27,679 bases of DNA from Moraxella equi (GCF_002027555.1 NZ_MXAP01000083.1:1-27679); one strand, 5' to 3'; shown: positions 1-8,092, counted from the stretch's first letter. Translations and numbers: made by a program. Notes: a model not told the origin generated them from the letters alone.

Positions 1-52
1 TTTGGGTTCGGTTGGTATACGTGCAGGACTTGACTACATCATCTTGCTCTAA
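1..52 (+). CDS. 3' end of an unidentified protein-coding gene (partial)
   Basis: Frame 2 reads open from the window edge and ends LGSVGIRAGLDYIILL at a TAA (50-52). A hairpin terminator follows nine bases later, which is the main reason to believe this is a real gene end. The other forward frame checked stops at 31-33. Sixteen residues are too few to name a family, and none is claimed. Confidence 0.35.
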   Translation, partial: LGSVGIRAGLDYIILL

Positions 53-60
53 AATTACAC

Positions 61-110
61 AAAAAACCGTTCGCCCTAAGCTATGTCTGTGGGTGAAGCG
101 GTTTTTTGTT
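61..110 (+). terminator. Rho-independent terminator after the left-edge gene
   Basis: AAAAAACCGTTCGCCC (61-76) pairs imperfectly with GGGTGAAGCGGTTTTTT (91-107), giving a GC-containing stem that ends in a T run. The arm CCGTTCGCCCTAAGC (67-81) resembles the REP-like motif at 4192-4206 read on the minus strand (13 of 15 bases), so this terminator may have arisen from such a repeat. Confidence 0.7.
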
Positions 111-124
111 ATGGGTAGGTATAT

Positions 125-275
125 AGTCGCAGAACTCTAAAATTACCACAAGTTCAATGATACATCGGTGTAGGGGCTAGCTCTGCACGCCCTATAAAAT
201 CTTCGTATCATCAAGAGCGTGGAAAGCACGCCCCTACAAATCTTGCTGTGGTAAATATCAAGTTCGCTAGGTATA
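125..275. repeat. MITE-like interspersed repeat, family A, copy 1
   Basis: The core has inverted ends TGTAGGGGC (169-177) and GCCCCTACA (230-238). Outside them sit TTACCACA (143-150) and TGTGGTAA (247-254). The right end continues as AAGTTCGCTAGGTATA (260-275). Read as its complement, that right end matches the left end of the second copy at 9124-9266. The outer left limit is uncertain because that arm is degenerate. No transposase is encoded. Confidence 0.65.
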
Positions 276-440
276 GCTCACCACGGATGAAAAACCTTTG
301 TTGTATTTTGAGCGGATTGACTATAAATATCTAGGTAAATGTATTTCTCAGACACACTCCGTCTTGCACAAAGTATCTTATTGAACAATGCCAATTATAT
401 TAAAGTTCAAATTTATTCTTGTCAAACAACAACCTTGCAT
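276..440. other. Gene-free AT-rich spacer
   Basis: I see no coding frame with a plausible start and ribosome binding site on either strand between the repeat and the fumC terminator. The stretch is AT-rich and may contain decayed mobile-element sequence next to the MITE-like repeat. Confidence 0.4.
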
Positions 441-470
441 AAAAAAATAAGGGCAATCACTCGCCCTTAT
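441..470 (-). terminator. Rho-independent terminator of fumC
   Basis: ATAAGGGC (447-454) pairs with GCCCTTAT (463-470). The run of A at 441-447 becomes the U tract on the minus-strand transcript. It lies about 20 bases past the fumC stop codon. Confidence 0.8.
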
Positions 471-491
471 TTACATACCCTTGATTTTTGA

Positions 492-1883
492 TTACTTCGG
501 TGCAACCATCTCTTCTGGTCGTACCCATTCATCAAATTCTTGCTCGGTCAATAGCCCAAGCTCCACCGCTACCTGTTTTAGGGTTTTGTTTTCTTTGTAA
601 GCGGTTTTGGCAATTTTGGCGGCATTTTCATAGCCCACATGACGGTTTAGAGCAGTTACCAGCATGAGCGAATTGTGTAAAAAGTAGTCAATCTTTTCTC
701 GCACAGGTAGAATGCCTACCGCACAGTTGTCATTAAAGCTATTACAAGCGTCCGCAAGCAGGCGAATGGATTGCAAGAGATTATAACCAATCACAGGCAT
801 AAAGACGTTTAATTCAAAATTACCGCTCGCCCCTGCCATGTTTATTGTTACATCGTTGCCCATGACCTGAGCGACCACCATTGTCATGGCTTCTGACTGC
901 GTGGGGTTTACCTTACCGGGCATGATAGATGACCCCGGTTCGTTCTCGGGAATGGTAATCTCGCCCAAGCCACAACGAGGGCCACTAGATAGCCAGCGCA
1001 CGTCATTGGCGATTTTGTTTAGGCTACCTGCCAAGGTTTTTAATGCTCCAGAGGCAAACACTTCAGCATCACGGCTTGCCAAAGCTTCAAATTTGTTGGG
1101 AGCGGTTACAAAGGGCAAACCTGTCAGTTCGGCAATTTTTTGGGCAGATTTGACGGCATAGTCAGGGTGGCTATTTAGCCCTGTACCCACAGCAGTACCA
1201 CCAAGTGGCAACTGATACAAGCCTTGCAAAGCGTTGTCAATTCTTACCAGTGCCAAGTCAAGCTGTGCCACATAACCGCTAAATTCTTGCCCCAAGGTGA
1301 GCGGTGTGGCATCTTGCAAATGGGTGCGTCCGATTTTGACGATGCCTGCAAAGTCGGCAGATTTTTTGGCAAGCGTATCACGCAACGCCTTGACGGCAGA
1401 GATAAGCGAGCGGTTAATCTCAACCGCTGCTGCCACACGAATGGCGGTGGGGAAGCTGTCGTTGGTGGATTGGGCGTGGTTGACATGGTCGTTGGGGTGG
1501 ACGGGTTTATAAGTGCCTTTTGGATTGCCTGCGATTTCATTGGCTCGGTTGGCGATGACTTCGTTCATGTTCATGTTGGACTGCGTGCCAGAGCCTGTCT
1601 GCCACACGACAAGCGGAAATTGGTCGGCAAGACCGCCTGCAATCACTTCATCACACGCCTGCACTATCAAATCACGCTGGCTACTCTCAATCCGCCCAAG
1701 CTCAGCATTAACGATAGATGCACTTTTTTTGACGGTTGCCATAGCGACAATGAGTGGGCGTGGCAGGGTCTCGCCCCCGATTTTAAAATTATCACGGCTA
1801 CGCTGGGTTTGAGCCCCAAAATAGGCATCGGCAGGGACTTGTACTTCGCCCATGGTGTCTTTTTCAATACGAAAGTCGGTCAT
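492..1883 (-). CDS. fumC: Fumarate hydratase, class II
   Basis: This is the iron-independent, homotetrameric fumarase of the TCA cycle, interconverting fumarate and L-malate in the cytoplasm. The 463-residue length matches the family. Visible hallmarks are [15 protein letters not shown] (95-109), [15 protein letters not shown] (185-199) with His188 at the same number as in the E. coli enzyme, and the signature [11 protein letters not shown] (317-327) with the catalytic serine 318. The ATG is preceded by AAGGAAA on the minus strand. A good promoter (TTGAAA, 17 bases, TATAGT) and a Fur-like box lie in the short divergent region shared with the cyclo-ligase gene, which suggests iron control. That fits the use of FumC when iron-sulfur fumarases fail, but the control is inferred. 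Confidence 0.96.
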   Translation of the reverse strand: MTDFRIEKDTMGEVQVPADAYFGAQTQRSRDNFKIGGETLPRPLIVAMATVKKSASIVNAELGRIESSQRDLIVQACDEVIAGGLADQFPLVVWQTGSGTQSNMNMNEVIANRANEIAGNPKGTYKPVHPNDHVNHAQSTNDSFPTAIRVAAAVEINRSLISAVKALRDTLAKKSADFAGIVKIGRTHLQDATPLTLGQEFSGYVAQLDLALVRIDNALQGLYQLPLGGTAVGTGLNSHPDYAVKSAQKIAELTGLPFVTAPNKFEALASRDAEVFASGALKTLAGSLNKIANDVRWLSSGPRCGLGEITIPENEPGSSIMPGKVNPTQSEAMTMVVAQVMGNDVTINMAGASGNFELNVFMPVIGYNLLQSIRLLADACNSFNDNCAVGILPVREKIDYFLHNSLMLVTALNRHVGYENAAKIAKTAYKENKTLKQVAVELGLLTEQEFDEWVRPEEMVAPK

Positions 1884-1929
1884 AAATTTTCCTTGTTTGG
1901 TAGATAAAAACTGCTAAAATGATTGGATT

Positions 1930-1979
1930 ACTATATCATTATTAACATAAATTTTCAATCATAAATCATTATCATTTTT
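1930..1979 (-). promoter_or_regulatory. fumC promoter with adjacent Fur-like box
   Basis: On the minus strand, -35 TTGAAA (1958-1953) and -10 TATAGT (1935-1930) are separated by exactly 17 bases. Just upstream, 1961-1979 read on the minus strand is AAAAATGATAATGATTTAT, which by my count matches 13 of 19 positions of the Fur consensus GATAATGATAATCATTATC. The same site could also serve the divergent cyclo-ligase gene. Confidence 0.5.
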
Positions 1980-2003
1980 AATAATACTTATTTGGAAAAA
2001 CTC

Positions 2004-2567
2004 ATGTCAAACACCCTACTTCGTACTCGCATCCGTAAAGAGCGTAAAGCTTTGACCGCCAAACAGCGTGCCAATTTTGCATTTATGGCAAGTCTGCACC
2101 TACCCAAACTCTTGCCCCATTTACCCAAAAATGCCAAAATTGGACTATATCTGGACGATTTTGGCGAGTTGCCCACCGCACCGATTTTGGCATTTTGTCA
2201 AAAGCATGGTTTTACCCCGTTTTTACCGATTACCATTAAGAATAAGCCTTTACGCTTTGCCCCTGTTGTTTTGCCATTAGCCAAAACACCTCTAAAACGC
2301 CACCGACTTGGCATGCAAGAACCCTTTGTCAAATATGGCATAAGTGCTGATAAATTAGACATGATTATTTGCCCGCTTATGGCGGTGGATAGGCAGGGTA
2401 ATCGGCTTGGCATGGGGGGCGGATTTTATGACCGCACCTTTGCTCACTTTCGTGGGGTAAAGGTAGGTTGGTGTTATCATTTTCAAGTGGTTGAAAATTT
2501 AACGGTTAATGAATGGGATAAGGGCGTGGATATGGTGATGACGGATAGGGGCGTGATAAGATTTTAA
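2004..2567 (+). CDS. 5-formyltetrahydrofolate cyclo-ligase
   Basis: The enzyme converts 5-formyl-THF to 5,10-methenyl-THF using ATP, returning the storage or inhibitory folate to the one-carbon pool. The family signature GMGGGFYDR is present at residues 136-144, and the N-terminal basic helix (RTRIRKERKAL) is typical. I start at ATG 2004 (187 residues) rather than the in-frame TTG at 1992, because GGAAAA at 1994-1999 is then available as a weak ribosome binding site. In many gammaproteobacteria 6S RNA lies just upstream of this gene (ygfA). Here fumC is only 120 bases away and divergent, leaving no room for a normal 6S RNA. Confidence 0.9.
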   Translation: MSNTLLRTRIRKERKALTAKQRANFAFMASLHLPKLLPHLPKNAKIGLYLDDFGELPTAPILAFCQKHGFTPFLPITIKNKPLRFAPVVLPLAKTPLKRHRLGMQEPFVKYGISADKLDMIICPLMAVDRQGNRLGMGGGFYDRTFAHFRGVKVGWCYHFQVVENLTVNEWDKGVDMVMTDRGVIRF

Positions 2568-2592
2568 AAACCACCCCATGACGGAGCGGTTT
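2568..2592 (+). terminator. Weak hairpin after the cyclo-ligase gene
   Basis: AAACCACCCC (2568-2577) pairs imperfectly with GGAGCGGTTT (2583-2592) directly after the stop codon. There is no good T run, so termination is likely weak. Confidence 0.35.
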
Positions 2593-2601
2593 ATACATAA
2601 A

Positions 2602-2670
2602 TTTGTAAAGGTAAATTGCAATTTGCCCAATGACAAAGCATTGATTTTGGGCGTTGTGTTCGCCCCCATA
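2602..2670. repeat. Interspersed palindromic repeat, family B, copy 1
   Basis: This stretch aligns base for base over most of its length with 12195-12264. Shared blocks include GCAATTTGCCC, AAAGC, TTGATTTT and GGGCG, and both end in CCCCNATA-like sequence. It fills the gap between the converging cyclo-ligase and antiporter genes and may act as a bidirectional transcription stop. Confidence 0.65.
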
Positions 2671-2678
2671 AGCCTAGA

Positions 2679-4025
2679 TTATAAAACAAGCGAAGCCACC
2701 CACCCAAATACAATAAGCGGAATATTATAATGGATAAAGGTCGGTATCACGCTGTCCTTGATATGGTCGTGTTGCCCGTCCACGTTTAGCCCCATCGTAG
2801 GGCCAAGCGTTGAATCAGAAGCAGGCGAGCCTGCATCCCCAAGCACGCCTGCGGTCGCAACGAGTGCCAAAGTCGCCATCGGACTAAACCCCATCGCCAT
2901 ACAAAGCGGCACATACATGGTTGCAATAATCGGCACGGTCGAAAATGACGAGCCGATCCCCATCGTAACGACAAGCCCCACAATAAGCATGGCAAGACTT
3001 GCCAGAGCCTTATTCGCCCCAAACACGTCCACCGCCGATTTGACAAGTGGCTCGATATGCCCTGTGGCGGTCATCACCTCAGCAAAACCTTGTGCCGAAA
3101 TCATGATAAAGCCAATCATCGCCATCATCTTAATGCCGTCATTAAAGACATCGTCTGCCTTACTCCAGCCGACCACGCCTGTCGCCATAAAAATGGCAAA
3201 ACCTGACAACGAGCCAAGCACAAGCGAATCGGTTTTTAGCTGAATGACAAACGCCACAATGATAGCGATGAGCGTTACGATGATTTTGAAGCCCATTTTG
3301 GTATCATTGACCACAGGCACGTCATCGCCTTTTACCGCTAGGGTTTTGGCATTGTCATATACTCTGGGTTTACGATAACTTACAAAAATCGCCACAAGTA
3401 ACCCTGTCAGCATACCGAGTGCAGGAATTGCCATCGCTTTCATTACCGAAATGCCAGACGTATCAAGCCCTGATTTGGCAAGGTTTGCCATGATAATTTC
3501 ATTTAAAAATATGTCCCCAAAGCCATAGGGGATAAACATATAAGTATTGACAAGCCCAAAGGTAATCAAGCAAGTAATAAGCCGTCTGTCTAATTTTAAC
3601 TCATTAAACACCGTCAAAAGTGGCGGAATAAGTAGCAAAATAAAGGCAATGTGAATGGGGATAAGATTCTGGCTTAGGCAAGCAAACAGCACAATCACGC
3701 CAAACACCGCCCATTTGATACCGCCATTTTTGGCATTTTTGACCGCCAAGATGACTTTATCCGCCAACGCCTTTGGTACACCCGAATGAGCAATCGCCAT
3801 GGCAAACGCCCCAAGCATGGCATACGACAAAGCAATGCCCGCCCCGCCTTTGATGCCGTTTTGAAAATGCGTCAGCACGCCTGTCGCCCCATTTTCTACG
3901 TCCGTCAAGGGCAGTCCTGCCAGCAAACCGCCCACAACCGCCCCCACAATCAAACTTAGCACCACATGGACACGAGCAAGCGACAGCCCTACCATGATGA
4001 TGACCGCTAACAGTACAGCGTTCAT
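2679..4025 (-). CDS. Na+/H+ antiporter family (NhaC/YuiF-type) inner-membrane transporter
   Basis: A 448-residue, very hydrophobic protein with about 12 membrane segments spread along its length, starting MNAVLLAVIIMVGLSLARVH. The N-terminal segment and the later Gly/Ser-rich core (ATAGVLGDAGSPASDSTLGP near the C terminus, MGIGSSFSTVPIIAT before it) are typical of this NhaC-related superfamily, whose members are annotated as sodium/proton antiporters or, for B. subtilis YuiF, putative amino acid transporters. The substrate cannot be told from sequence. The start has AAGGTGG upstream. The gene stands alone, convergent with the cyclo-ligase gene and divergent from ychF. Confidence 0.85.
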   Translation of the reverse strand: MNAVLLAVIIMVGLSLARVHVVLSLIVGAVVGGLLAGLPLTDVENGATGVLTHFQNGIKGGAGIALSYAMLGAFAMAIAHSGVPKALADKVILAVKNAKNGGIKWAVFGVIVLFACLSQNLIPIHIAFILLLIPPLLTVFNELKLDRRLITCLITFGLVNTYMFIPYGFGDIFLNEIIMANLAKSGLDTSGISVMKAMAIPALGMLTGLLVAIFVSYRKPRVYDNAKTLAVKGDDVPVVNDTKMGFKIIVTLIAIIVAFVIQLKTDSLVLGSLSGFAIFMATGVVGWSKADDVFNDGIKMMAMIGFIMISAQGFAEVMTATGHIEPLVKSAVDVFGANKALASLAMLIVGLVVTMGIGSSFSTVPIIATMYVPLCMAMGFSPMATLALVATAGVLGDAGSPASDSTLGPTMGLNVDGQHDHIKDSVIPTFIHYNIPLIVFGWVASLVL

Positions 4026-4056
4026 TTACCACCTTCTATCATTAATCAAAAATCCG

Positions 4057-4062
4057 ATTATA
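4057..4062 (-). promoter_or_regulatory. Probable -10 element of the antiporter gene
   Basis: The minus strand reads GGGGTATAAT, with a perfect TATAAT at 4062-4057, about 30 bases before the ATG. The -35 region is poor (TGTGTA at the expected distance). Nearly the same context, CGGGTATAATGGGG, precedes the membrane-protein gene at 21814. Confidence 0.45.
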
Positions 4063-4135
4063 CCCCATTTTTACAAAAATACACAAGATAAAAACGTTTT
4101 GGTATGGTTATGGTTCAAAAGATATACTACAAAGA

Positions 4136-4206
4136 AAACCGTTCGTGGTGAGCCATGCCTGCCCATAACGGTTTCTTATGCTCTTCGACAAGCTCAGGGC
4201 AAACGG
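4136..4206. repeat. REP-like imperfect palindromic repeat
   Basis: CCGTTCGTGGTGAGC (4139-4153) faces GCTCAGGGCAAACGG (4192-4206), whose complement is CCGTTTGCCCTGAGC. The second unit is preceded by CTCTTCGACAA, so its complement reads CCGTTTGCCCTGAGCTTGTC, a motif found scattered in many proteobacterial intergenic regions. A separate inner stem AAACCGTT (4136-4143) / AACGGTTT (4167-4174) can form a terminator-like hairpin. It lies between the divergent antiporter and ychF genes. Confidence 0.6.
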
Positions 4207-4265
4207 AAAACCCAATCCGTATTTTTATCAAATACCAATAAATACTATCAATGTTCAATACGCCC

Positions 4266-4294
4266 TTAATTTATCACAAAAAATTTGCTATAAT
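4266..4294 (+). promoter_or_regulatory. ychF promoter (extended -10)
   Basis: A perfect TATAAT at 4289-4294 is preceded by TGC (4286-4288), forming an extended -10 element. The -35 at the 17-base distance is only TTAATT (4266-4271), which an extended -10 would compensate. The start codon is at 4326. Confidence 0.6.
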
Positions 4295-4325
4295 AAAGGG
4301 TTTAAATTTAACAGCGAGACAACTC

Positions 4326-5417
4326 ATGGGCTTTAACTGTGGTATCGTAGGCTTGCCAAACGTTGGCAAATCCACTCTATTTAACGCACTCACCAAGGCA
4401 GGCATTGCCGCCGAGAACTTCCCCTTTTGTACCAAAGACCCAAACACGGGCATTGTCCCTGTGCCAGACCCACGTTTAAAGGCGTTGGCAGAAATCGTCA
4501 AGCCTGAACGTGTGCTACCGACCAGCATGGAATTTGTGGACATCGCAGGGCTTGTGGCGGGGGCGAGCAAGGGCGAGGGCATGGGTAACCAGTTCCTTGC
4601 CAATATCCGTGAGACGGACGCCATTGCCCATGTGGTACGCTGTTTTGATGATGACAACGTCATTCATGTGGACGGACGAGTAAACCCTCTATCCGACATC
4701 GAGACCATCAACACCGAGCTTGCCCTTGCCGACCTTGAAGCGGTGGGACGTGCGATAACTAACGCCACCAAAAAGGCAAAAGGCGGAGACAAGGACGCTC
4801 AGGCGATTTTGGCGGTGTTTCAAAAGATTGAGCCATTTTTGGCGGACGGCAAACCTGCACGCATGGCAAATCTTGATAATGACGAGAAAAAACTCATCAA
4901 ATCTTATGGGCTTATCACCCTAAAACCTGTCATGTACATCGCCAACGTGGCAGAAGACGGTTTTGAGAACAACCCCCACCTAGATGCGGTGCGTGAATTT
5001 GCCCAAAGCGAAAATGCCATTGTCGTGGCATTATGTAACCAAATTGAAGCTGAGATTGCCCAACTTGATGAAGAAGAAAAGGCGGAGTTCTTAGAAGGCA
5101 TGGGCATGAGTGAAGCAGGGCTTGACCGTGTGATTCGTGCAGGATATGATCTTCTAAACCTACAAACCTACTTTACCGCAGGGGTCAAAGAAGTGCGTGC
5201 GTGGACAGTGCCTGTGGGTGCGACTGCTCCTGAGGCGGCAGGCGTGATTCACACTGATTTTGAGCGTGGCTTTATCCGTGCTGAGGTGATTAGCTATAAT
5301 GACTTCATCGAATATGGCGGAGAAAAAGGGGCAAGCTCGGCAGGCAAATCTCGCCTAGAAGGCAAGACCTATATCGTCCAAGATGGCGATGTCATGCATT
5401 TTAGATTTAATGTGTAA
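4326..5417 (+). CDS. ychF: Redox-regulated ATPase YchF (OLA1 family)
   Basis: YchF is a ribosome-associated TRAFAC-class P-loop NTPase that prefers ATP to GTP. I start at ATG 4326, which gives 363 residues, the size of the E. coli protein. The longer in-frame ATG at 4251 would start upstream of the promoter and add non-conserved residues. G1 is GLPNVGKS (9-16), the DIAG motif lies in [20 protein letters not shown], and NVAE stands in place of the canonical NKxD, as expected for this ATP-binding branch. A TGS domain closes the protein, ending [18 protein letters not shown] strong terminator follows, so it is probably monocistronic. Confidence 0.96.
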   Translation: MGFNCGIVGLPNVGKSTLFNALTKAGIAAENFPFCTKDPNTGIVPVPDPRLKALAEIVKPERVLPTSMEFVDIAGLVAGASKGEGMGNQFLANIRETDAIAHVVRCFDDDNVIHVDGRVNPLSDIETINTELALADLEAVGRAITNATKKAKGGDKDAQAILAVFQKIEPFLADGKPARMANLDNDEKKLIKSYGLITLKPVMYIANVAEDGFENNPHLDAVREFAQSENAIVVALCNQIEAEIAQLDEEEKAEFLEGMGMSEAGLDRVIRAGYDLLNLQTYFTAGVKEVRAWTVPVGATAPEAAGVIHTDFERGFIRAEVISYNDFIEYGGEKGASSAGKSRLEGKTYIVQDGDVMHFRFNV

Positions 5418-5423
5418 AACGCC

Positions 5424-5456
5424 AAAAGCCAAAGCATAAGTTTTGGCTTTTTATTT
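5424..5456 (+). terminator. Rho-independent terminator of ychF
   Basis: AAAAGCCAAA (5424-5433) pairs perfectly with TTTGGCTTTT (5442-5451), followed by more T residues. Confidence 0.85.
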
Positions 5457-5517
5457 ATCTTATTTTTTTAACATTGATAAAATTAACTACAAAATTTCAA
5501 TAAAAATTTAAAAACCC

Positions 5518-5991
5518 ATGCCAAACTTTGCCCAGCTCCTAAGCACGCTTGATATTAGCCTAATTGTCCTATTTATCCTGTTAGGTCTTGGTGTGTTTAG
5601 CCAAAATAACACCATTATCATGGCGACTGCCCTACTGATTATTGTCAAGGTCAGCCCACTTAACACCCACATCATGCCTGTGGTTGAAAAATATGGGCTA
5701 AGTCTAGGTATTTTGATGTTGACGATTGGCGTACTTGCTCCGATTGCCAGCGGCAAGATTAGCGGGGAGGTAATTTTAAAATCCTTTGTCGGTGTCAAAT
5801 CCTTGCTTGCCATTGTTGTTGGCGTACTGGTGGCATATTTGGGCGGACGCGGGGTCAAGCTCATGACAGATGAGCCAAGCGTCATCGCAGGGCTACTCAT
5901 CGGCACGGTGGCAGGCGTAGCACTGTTTCGTGGCGTGCCTGTTGGACCTTTGATTGCAGCGGGGATTTTATCGCTGTTTTATTGGAAATAA
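5518..5991 (+). CDS. yeaL: UPF0756/DUF441 family membrane protein (YeaL-like)
   Basis: A 157-residue inner-membrane protein of unknown function, clearly related to E. coli YeaL. Shared stretches include [31 protein letters not shown] and [20 protein letters not shown] near the C terminus. Four hydrophobic segments are visible. The start ATG has no recognisable ribosome binding site (AT-rich leader ending AAAACCC), so the exact start is less certain than the gene. It follows the ychF terminator and precedes the lipoprotein gene by 15 bases, so the two may be co-transcribed. Confidence 0.9.
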   Translation: MPNFAQLLSTLDISLIVLFILLGLGVFSQNNTIIMATALLIIVKVSPLNTHIMPVVEKYGLSLGILMLTIGVLAPIASGKISGEVILKSFVGVKSLLAIVVGVLVAYLGGRGVKLMTDEPSVIAGLLIGTVAGVALFRGVPVGPLIAAGILSLFYWK

Positions 5992-6006
5992 GTTTAGGAT
6001 TGTTTT

Positions 6007-7317
6007 ATGAAACGACAATTATCAATTTCTATTTTAATCTTTATGTTATTCGGCTGTTTTGATCATCCAACAACGTCCAATAACAACATCACGCCTTTGA
6101 CCGAGATATCTAGCCCGCCAATATCCAACCCACCGCCTTTATCTCGAATTAAAAAGACGTCCATTGATAAACAAAACACCCTACCTCAACAGATATCGCC
6201 ATTATTTAAACATGGCTTTGACAAAGATGATTATCCCATTGGCATTCGTAAAATCTCTCCCACAGATTTTGAAAAATTAACTCATGGCAATCCCAATTTT
6301 GGCATTAGTTTTATGCCCCTTGATGATTTAAAAATCGTTAAAAAACTATTAAAAGGCATTGTGGATTTTAATTCGGACGGCAGTATCAAACGCATTCATT
6401 TTAAAAATGGCGGTGTGATAAATAACCCCGAAGGTCATTTTGTCGCTTATTATGGATATGATGATGACAATAAAAATATCTTGGTGTTAGAAGGTGGTCA
6501 TTCAAGCGATATCAGCTACAATCTAAATACTGGCAAAAGCACCGAACACGTGGGTAATCCTAATCAAGCATCTATCTCATCACCCAATAAACAATACCGC
6601 TTGATTGGTCATTTTGGCGGTCAAGAATGCTCATCTTATTTTATCCAAAAACACATCAATGGCGAATGGGTAAAAATCATTGAATTTAATGATATTTTTA
6701 ATGCATTGATACCGCCTGATGAACATTTATCCTTTGGTCTTTGTTATTATAATGGCAGTGTATTTTTAAATGAAAGCCATGCTTATATTGTCGAGCAACG
6801 CACCGATGATAATAACCAAGAGCGTATTAGGGTTTATGAAATCACATTAAAAGATGACCCTGCTTTTAAAAATTTTAATATTGACATCAAACCCCAATCT
6901 TTATCAGACAATGAAAATATTAACATCGATGTAAATTTTGATAATTATCAAGACATCATTCCTAAAAATGGTCATTTAAATAAAGAGCAAGCCAAATTCT
7001 TTGCAGGGTTATATCCCAATGCCCAAGAGATTTATGTGTTGGGTTTATACCATTATCAAAAAGACATAAACAGCTATGTGGTTAGCATAAAACAAAATCG
7101 GGATTTATTGCAAACCTATCTTATCAATATAGATAAAAATCACCAAATCATCGATAGCCTGCTTATTAGCACTGATGGTATCAGGGAGTTTGATTTTGAC
7201 ATCACTGCCATTTTACAAAAAGAGCAGATTAAGGTCATGGATAACAACGGCAGTGAGCCAAATGAAGTGATTTATCGGGTTGATGATAAGGGATATTTTT
7301 ATACGCCACGCCAGTAG
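6007..7317 (+). CDS. Uncharacterised lipoprotein, AT-rich
   Basis: A 436-residue protein with a clear lipoprotein signal: charged MKRQ, a hydrophobic core, and lipobox LFGC with Cys17. Phe at +2 gives no inner-membrane retention signal, so outer-membrane sorting is likely. A Pro/Ser/Asn-rich linker (about 20-50) is followed by a region rich in Asn, Asp and Lys with no membrane segments. I do not recognise the fold. The segment with GGHSSDISYNL, IGHFGGQECSSYFIQ and IKQNRDLLQTYLINID has the look of beta-rich repeats. AGGA lies seven bases before the ATG. Its codons are visibly more AT-rich (many TTA, AAA, AAT, ATT) than those of ychF or ppaC, which suggests an accessory or acquired gene. Confidence 0.8.
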   Translation: MKRQLSISILIFMLFGCFDHPTTSNNNITPLTEISSPPISNPPPLSRIKKTSIDKQNTLPQQISPLFKHGFDKDDYPIGIRKISPTDFEKLTHGNPNFGISFMPLDDLKIVKKLLKGIVDFNSDGSIKRIHFKNGGVINNPEGHFVAYYGYDDDNKNILVLEGGHSSDISYNLNTGKSTEHVGNPNQASISSPNKQYRLIGHFGGQECSSYFIQKHINGEWVKIIEFNDIFNALIPPDEHLSFGLCYYNGSVFLNESHAYIVEQRTDDNNQERIRVYEITLKDDPAFKNFNIDIKPQSLSDNENINIDVNFDNYQDIIPKNGHLNKEQAKFFAGLYPNAQEIYVLGLYHYQKDINSYVVSIKQNRDLLQTYLINIDKNHQIIDSLLISTDGIREFDFDITAILQKEQIKVMDNNGSEPNEVIYRVDDKGYFYTPRQ

Positions 7318-7367
7318 TTTAATAGGTTTTGGATAAAGGGGCGGATAGAACAAAATTCAAACACCCC

Positions 7368-7401
7368 TTTACCACGTGCTAAAATATGATATAATGTATC
7401 A
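7368..7401 (+). promoter_or_regulatory. Promoter of the His-rich lipoprotein with overlapping Zur-like operator
   Basis: TATAAT (7390-7395) is preceded by TGA (extended -10). A TTTACC (7368-7373) lies 16 bases upstream as -35. The -10 sits inside the inverted repeat TGATATAATGTATCA (7387-7401; arms TGATA/TATCA). This matches 12 of 15 positions of the Zur core as I remember it for gammaproteobacteria (TGTTATAATATAACA). The regulator is inferred. The promoter and palindrome are seen directly. Confidence 0.55.
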
Positions 7402-7447
7402 GTTTTTTGCTTATTTTTAATTGTTAATTTTAAATGAAGGTAAATTT

Positions 7448-7975
7448 ATGAAAAAAATTCTTATCCCTGCTTTGGCAATCACTTTGGGTCTGACCGCTTG
7501 CCAAAAAGCCGAAGAAACCCCTGCCGAACCAAAAGCAGAAACCGCTACTGCTACCGAACAAACCGCCACACATGACCATGCTCATGGTGAGCATGGCCAC
7601 GAACACAAAGATGGCGAACACAGTCATGACCACGACCACGATGACCACAAGCATGGTGAACACGCTCACGACCACAGCCACGACCACGCTCATGATAATG
7701 GACATCACCACCATGCCGATGGCGACAAATACCAATGTGGCGACAAAACCGCCTACATCGCCGTCCACAACCACGAAGGTGAAATCGAAGCTCACCTAAC
7801 CACCGATGACATTACTTATGACCTAGCCCAAGACGTGCAAACCAAAGGACGCTTTACTTCTGATGACAGTATTGCTGGCGACGACAAGGGCATGGCATTA
7901 ACCATTGACAGCGATAAAGCCAAAATCACCACGCTAGATGATACCGTCATTGTCGAATGCACCAAAGCAAGCTAA
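7448..7975 (+). CDS. Histidine-rich lipoprotein with C-terminal MliC-like domain
   Basis: I start at ATG 7448, with GAAGG eight bases upstream, giving 175 residues. An upstream in-frame TTG at 7421 is rejected because it would precede the lipoprotein signal. The lipobox is LTAC with Cys18. After an Ala/Glu/Thr linker, residues 42-89 carry 22 histidines in HD/HA/HGE/HS units ending in HHHH, a likely Zn2+ (or Cu/Ni) binding tract. Residues 95-175 (YQCGDKTAYIAVHN to IVECTKAS) resemble the MliC/PliC C-type lysozyme-inhibitor fold: Tyr-Gln-Cys start, a beta-rich middle, and a closing Cys (Cys97/Cys171 could form a disulfide). The likely role is periplasmic metal binding or buffering at the outer membrane. 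The MliC likeness is from memory and moderate. Confidence 0.85.
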   Translation: MKKILIPALAITLGLTACQKAEETPAEPKAETATATEQTATHDHAHGEHGHEHKDGEHSHDHDHDDHKHGEHAHDHSHDHAHDNGHHHHADGDKYQCGDKTAYIAVHNHEGEIEAHLTTDDITYDLAQDVQTKGRFTSDDSIAGDDKGMALTIDSDKAKITTLDDTVIVECTKAS

Positions 7976-7996
7976 AACCGTTAAGGTGTTTAAAAC

Positions 7997-8025
7997 AAAA
8001 GACCTGAGTTACATCAGGTCTTTTT
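7997..8025 (+). terminator. Rho-independent terminator of the His-rich lipoprotein gene
   Basis: AAAAGACCTGA (7997-8007) pairs perfectly with TCAGGTCTTTT (8014-8024), followed by T. Confidence 0.9.
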
Positions 8026-8092
8026 ATGGCTATTTATCAGACATATAGATCAGACATCAATCCATGACAGACAAGAACAAACACGCTTAAAC

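Noticed and set aside
1224..1907. Long plus-strand frame (227 codons) opposite fumC
   Set aside because: It is antisense to a strongly conserved enzyme, has no recognisable domain, and results from codon bias of fumC. The same applies to frames at 886-1161 and 1513-1812.
1884..2003. 6S RNA upstream of the cyclo-ligase gene
   Set aside because: Only 120 bases separate it from divergent fumC, and no long 6S-like hairpin is visible.
2758..3243. Plus-strand frame of 161 codons opposite the antiporter
   Set aside because: Shadow of the conserved transporter gene, with no start signals or family likeness.
3994..4269. Plus-strand frame of 91 codons across the REP-like repeat
   Set aside because: It covers the antiporter start and repeat DNA, and its sequence is translated palindrome, not a protein family.
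7430..7795. Minus-strand frame opposite the His-rich lipoprotein
   Set aside because: Its Val/Met-rich sequence is simply the complement of the histidine codons.
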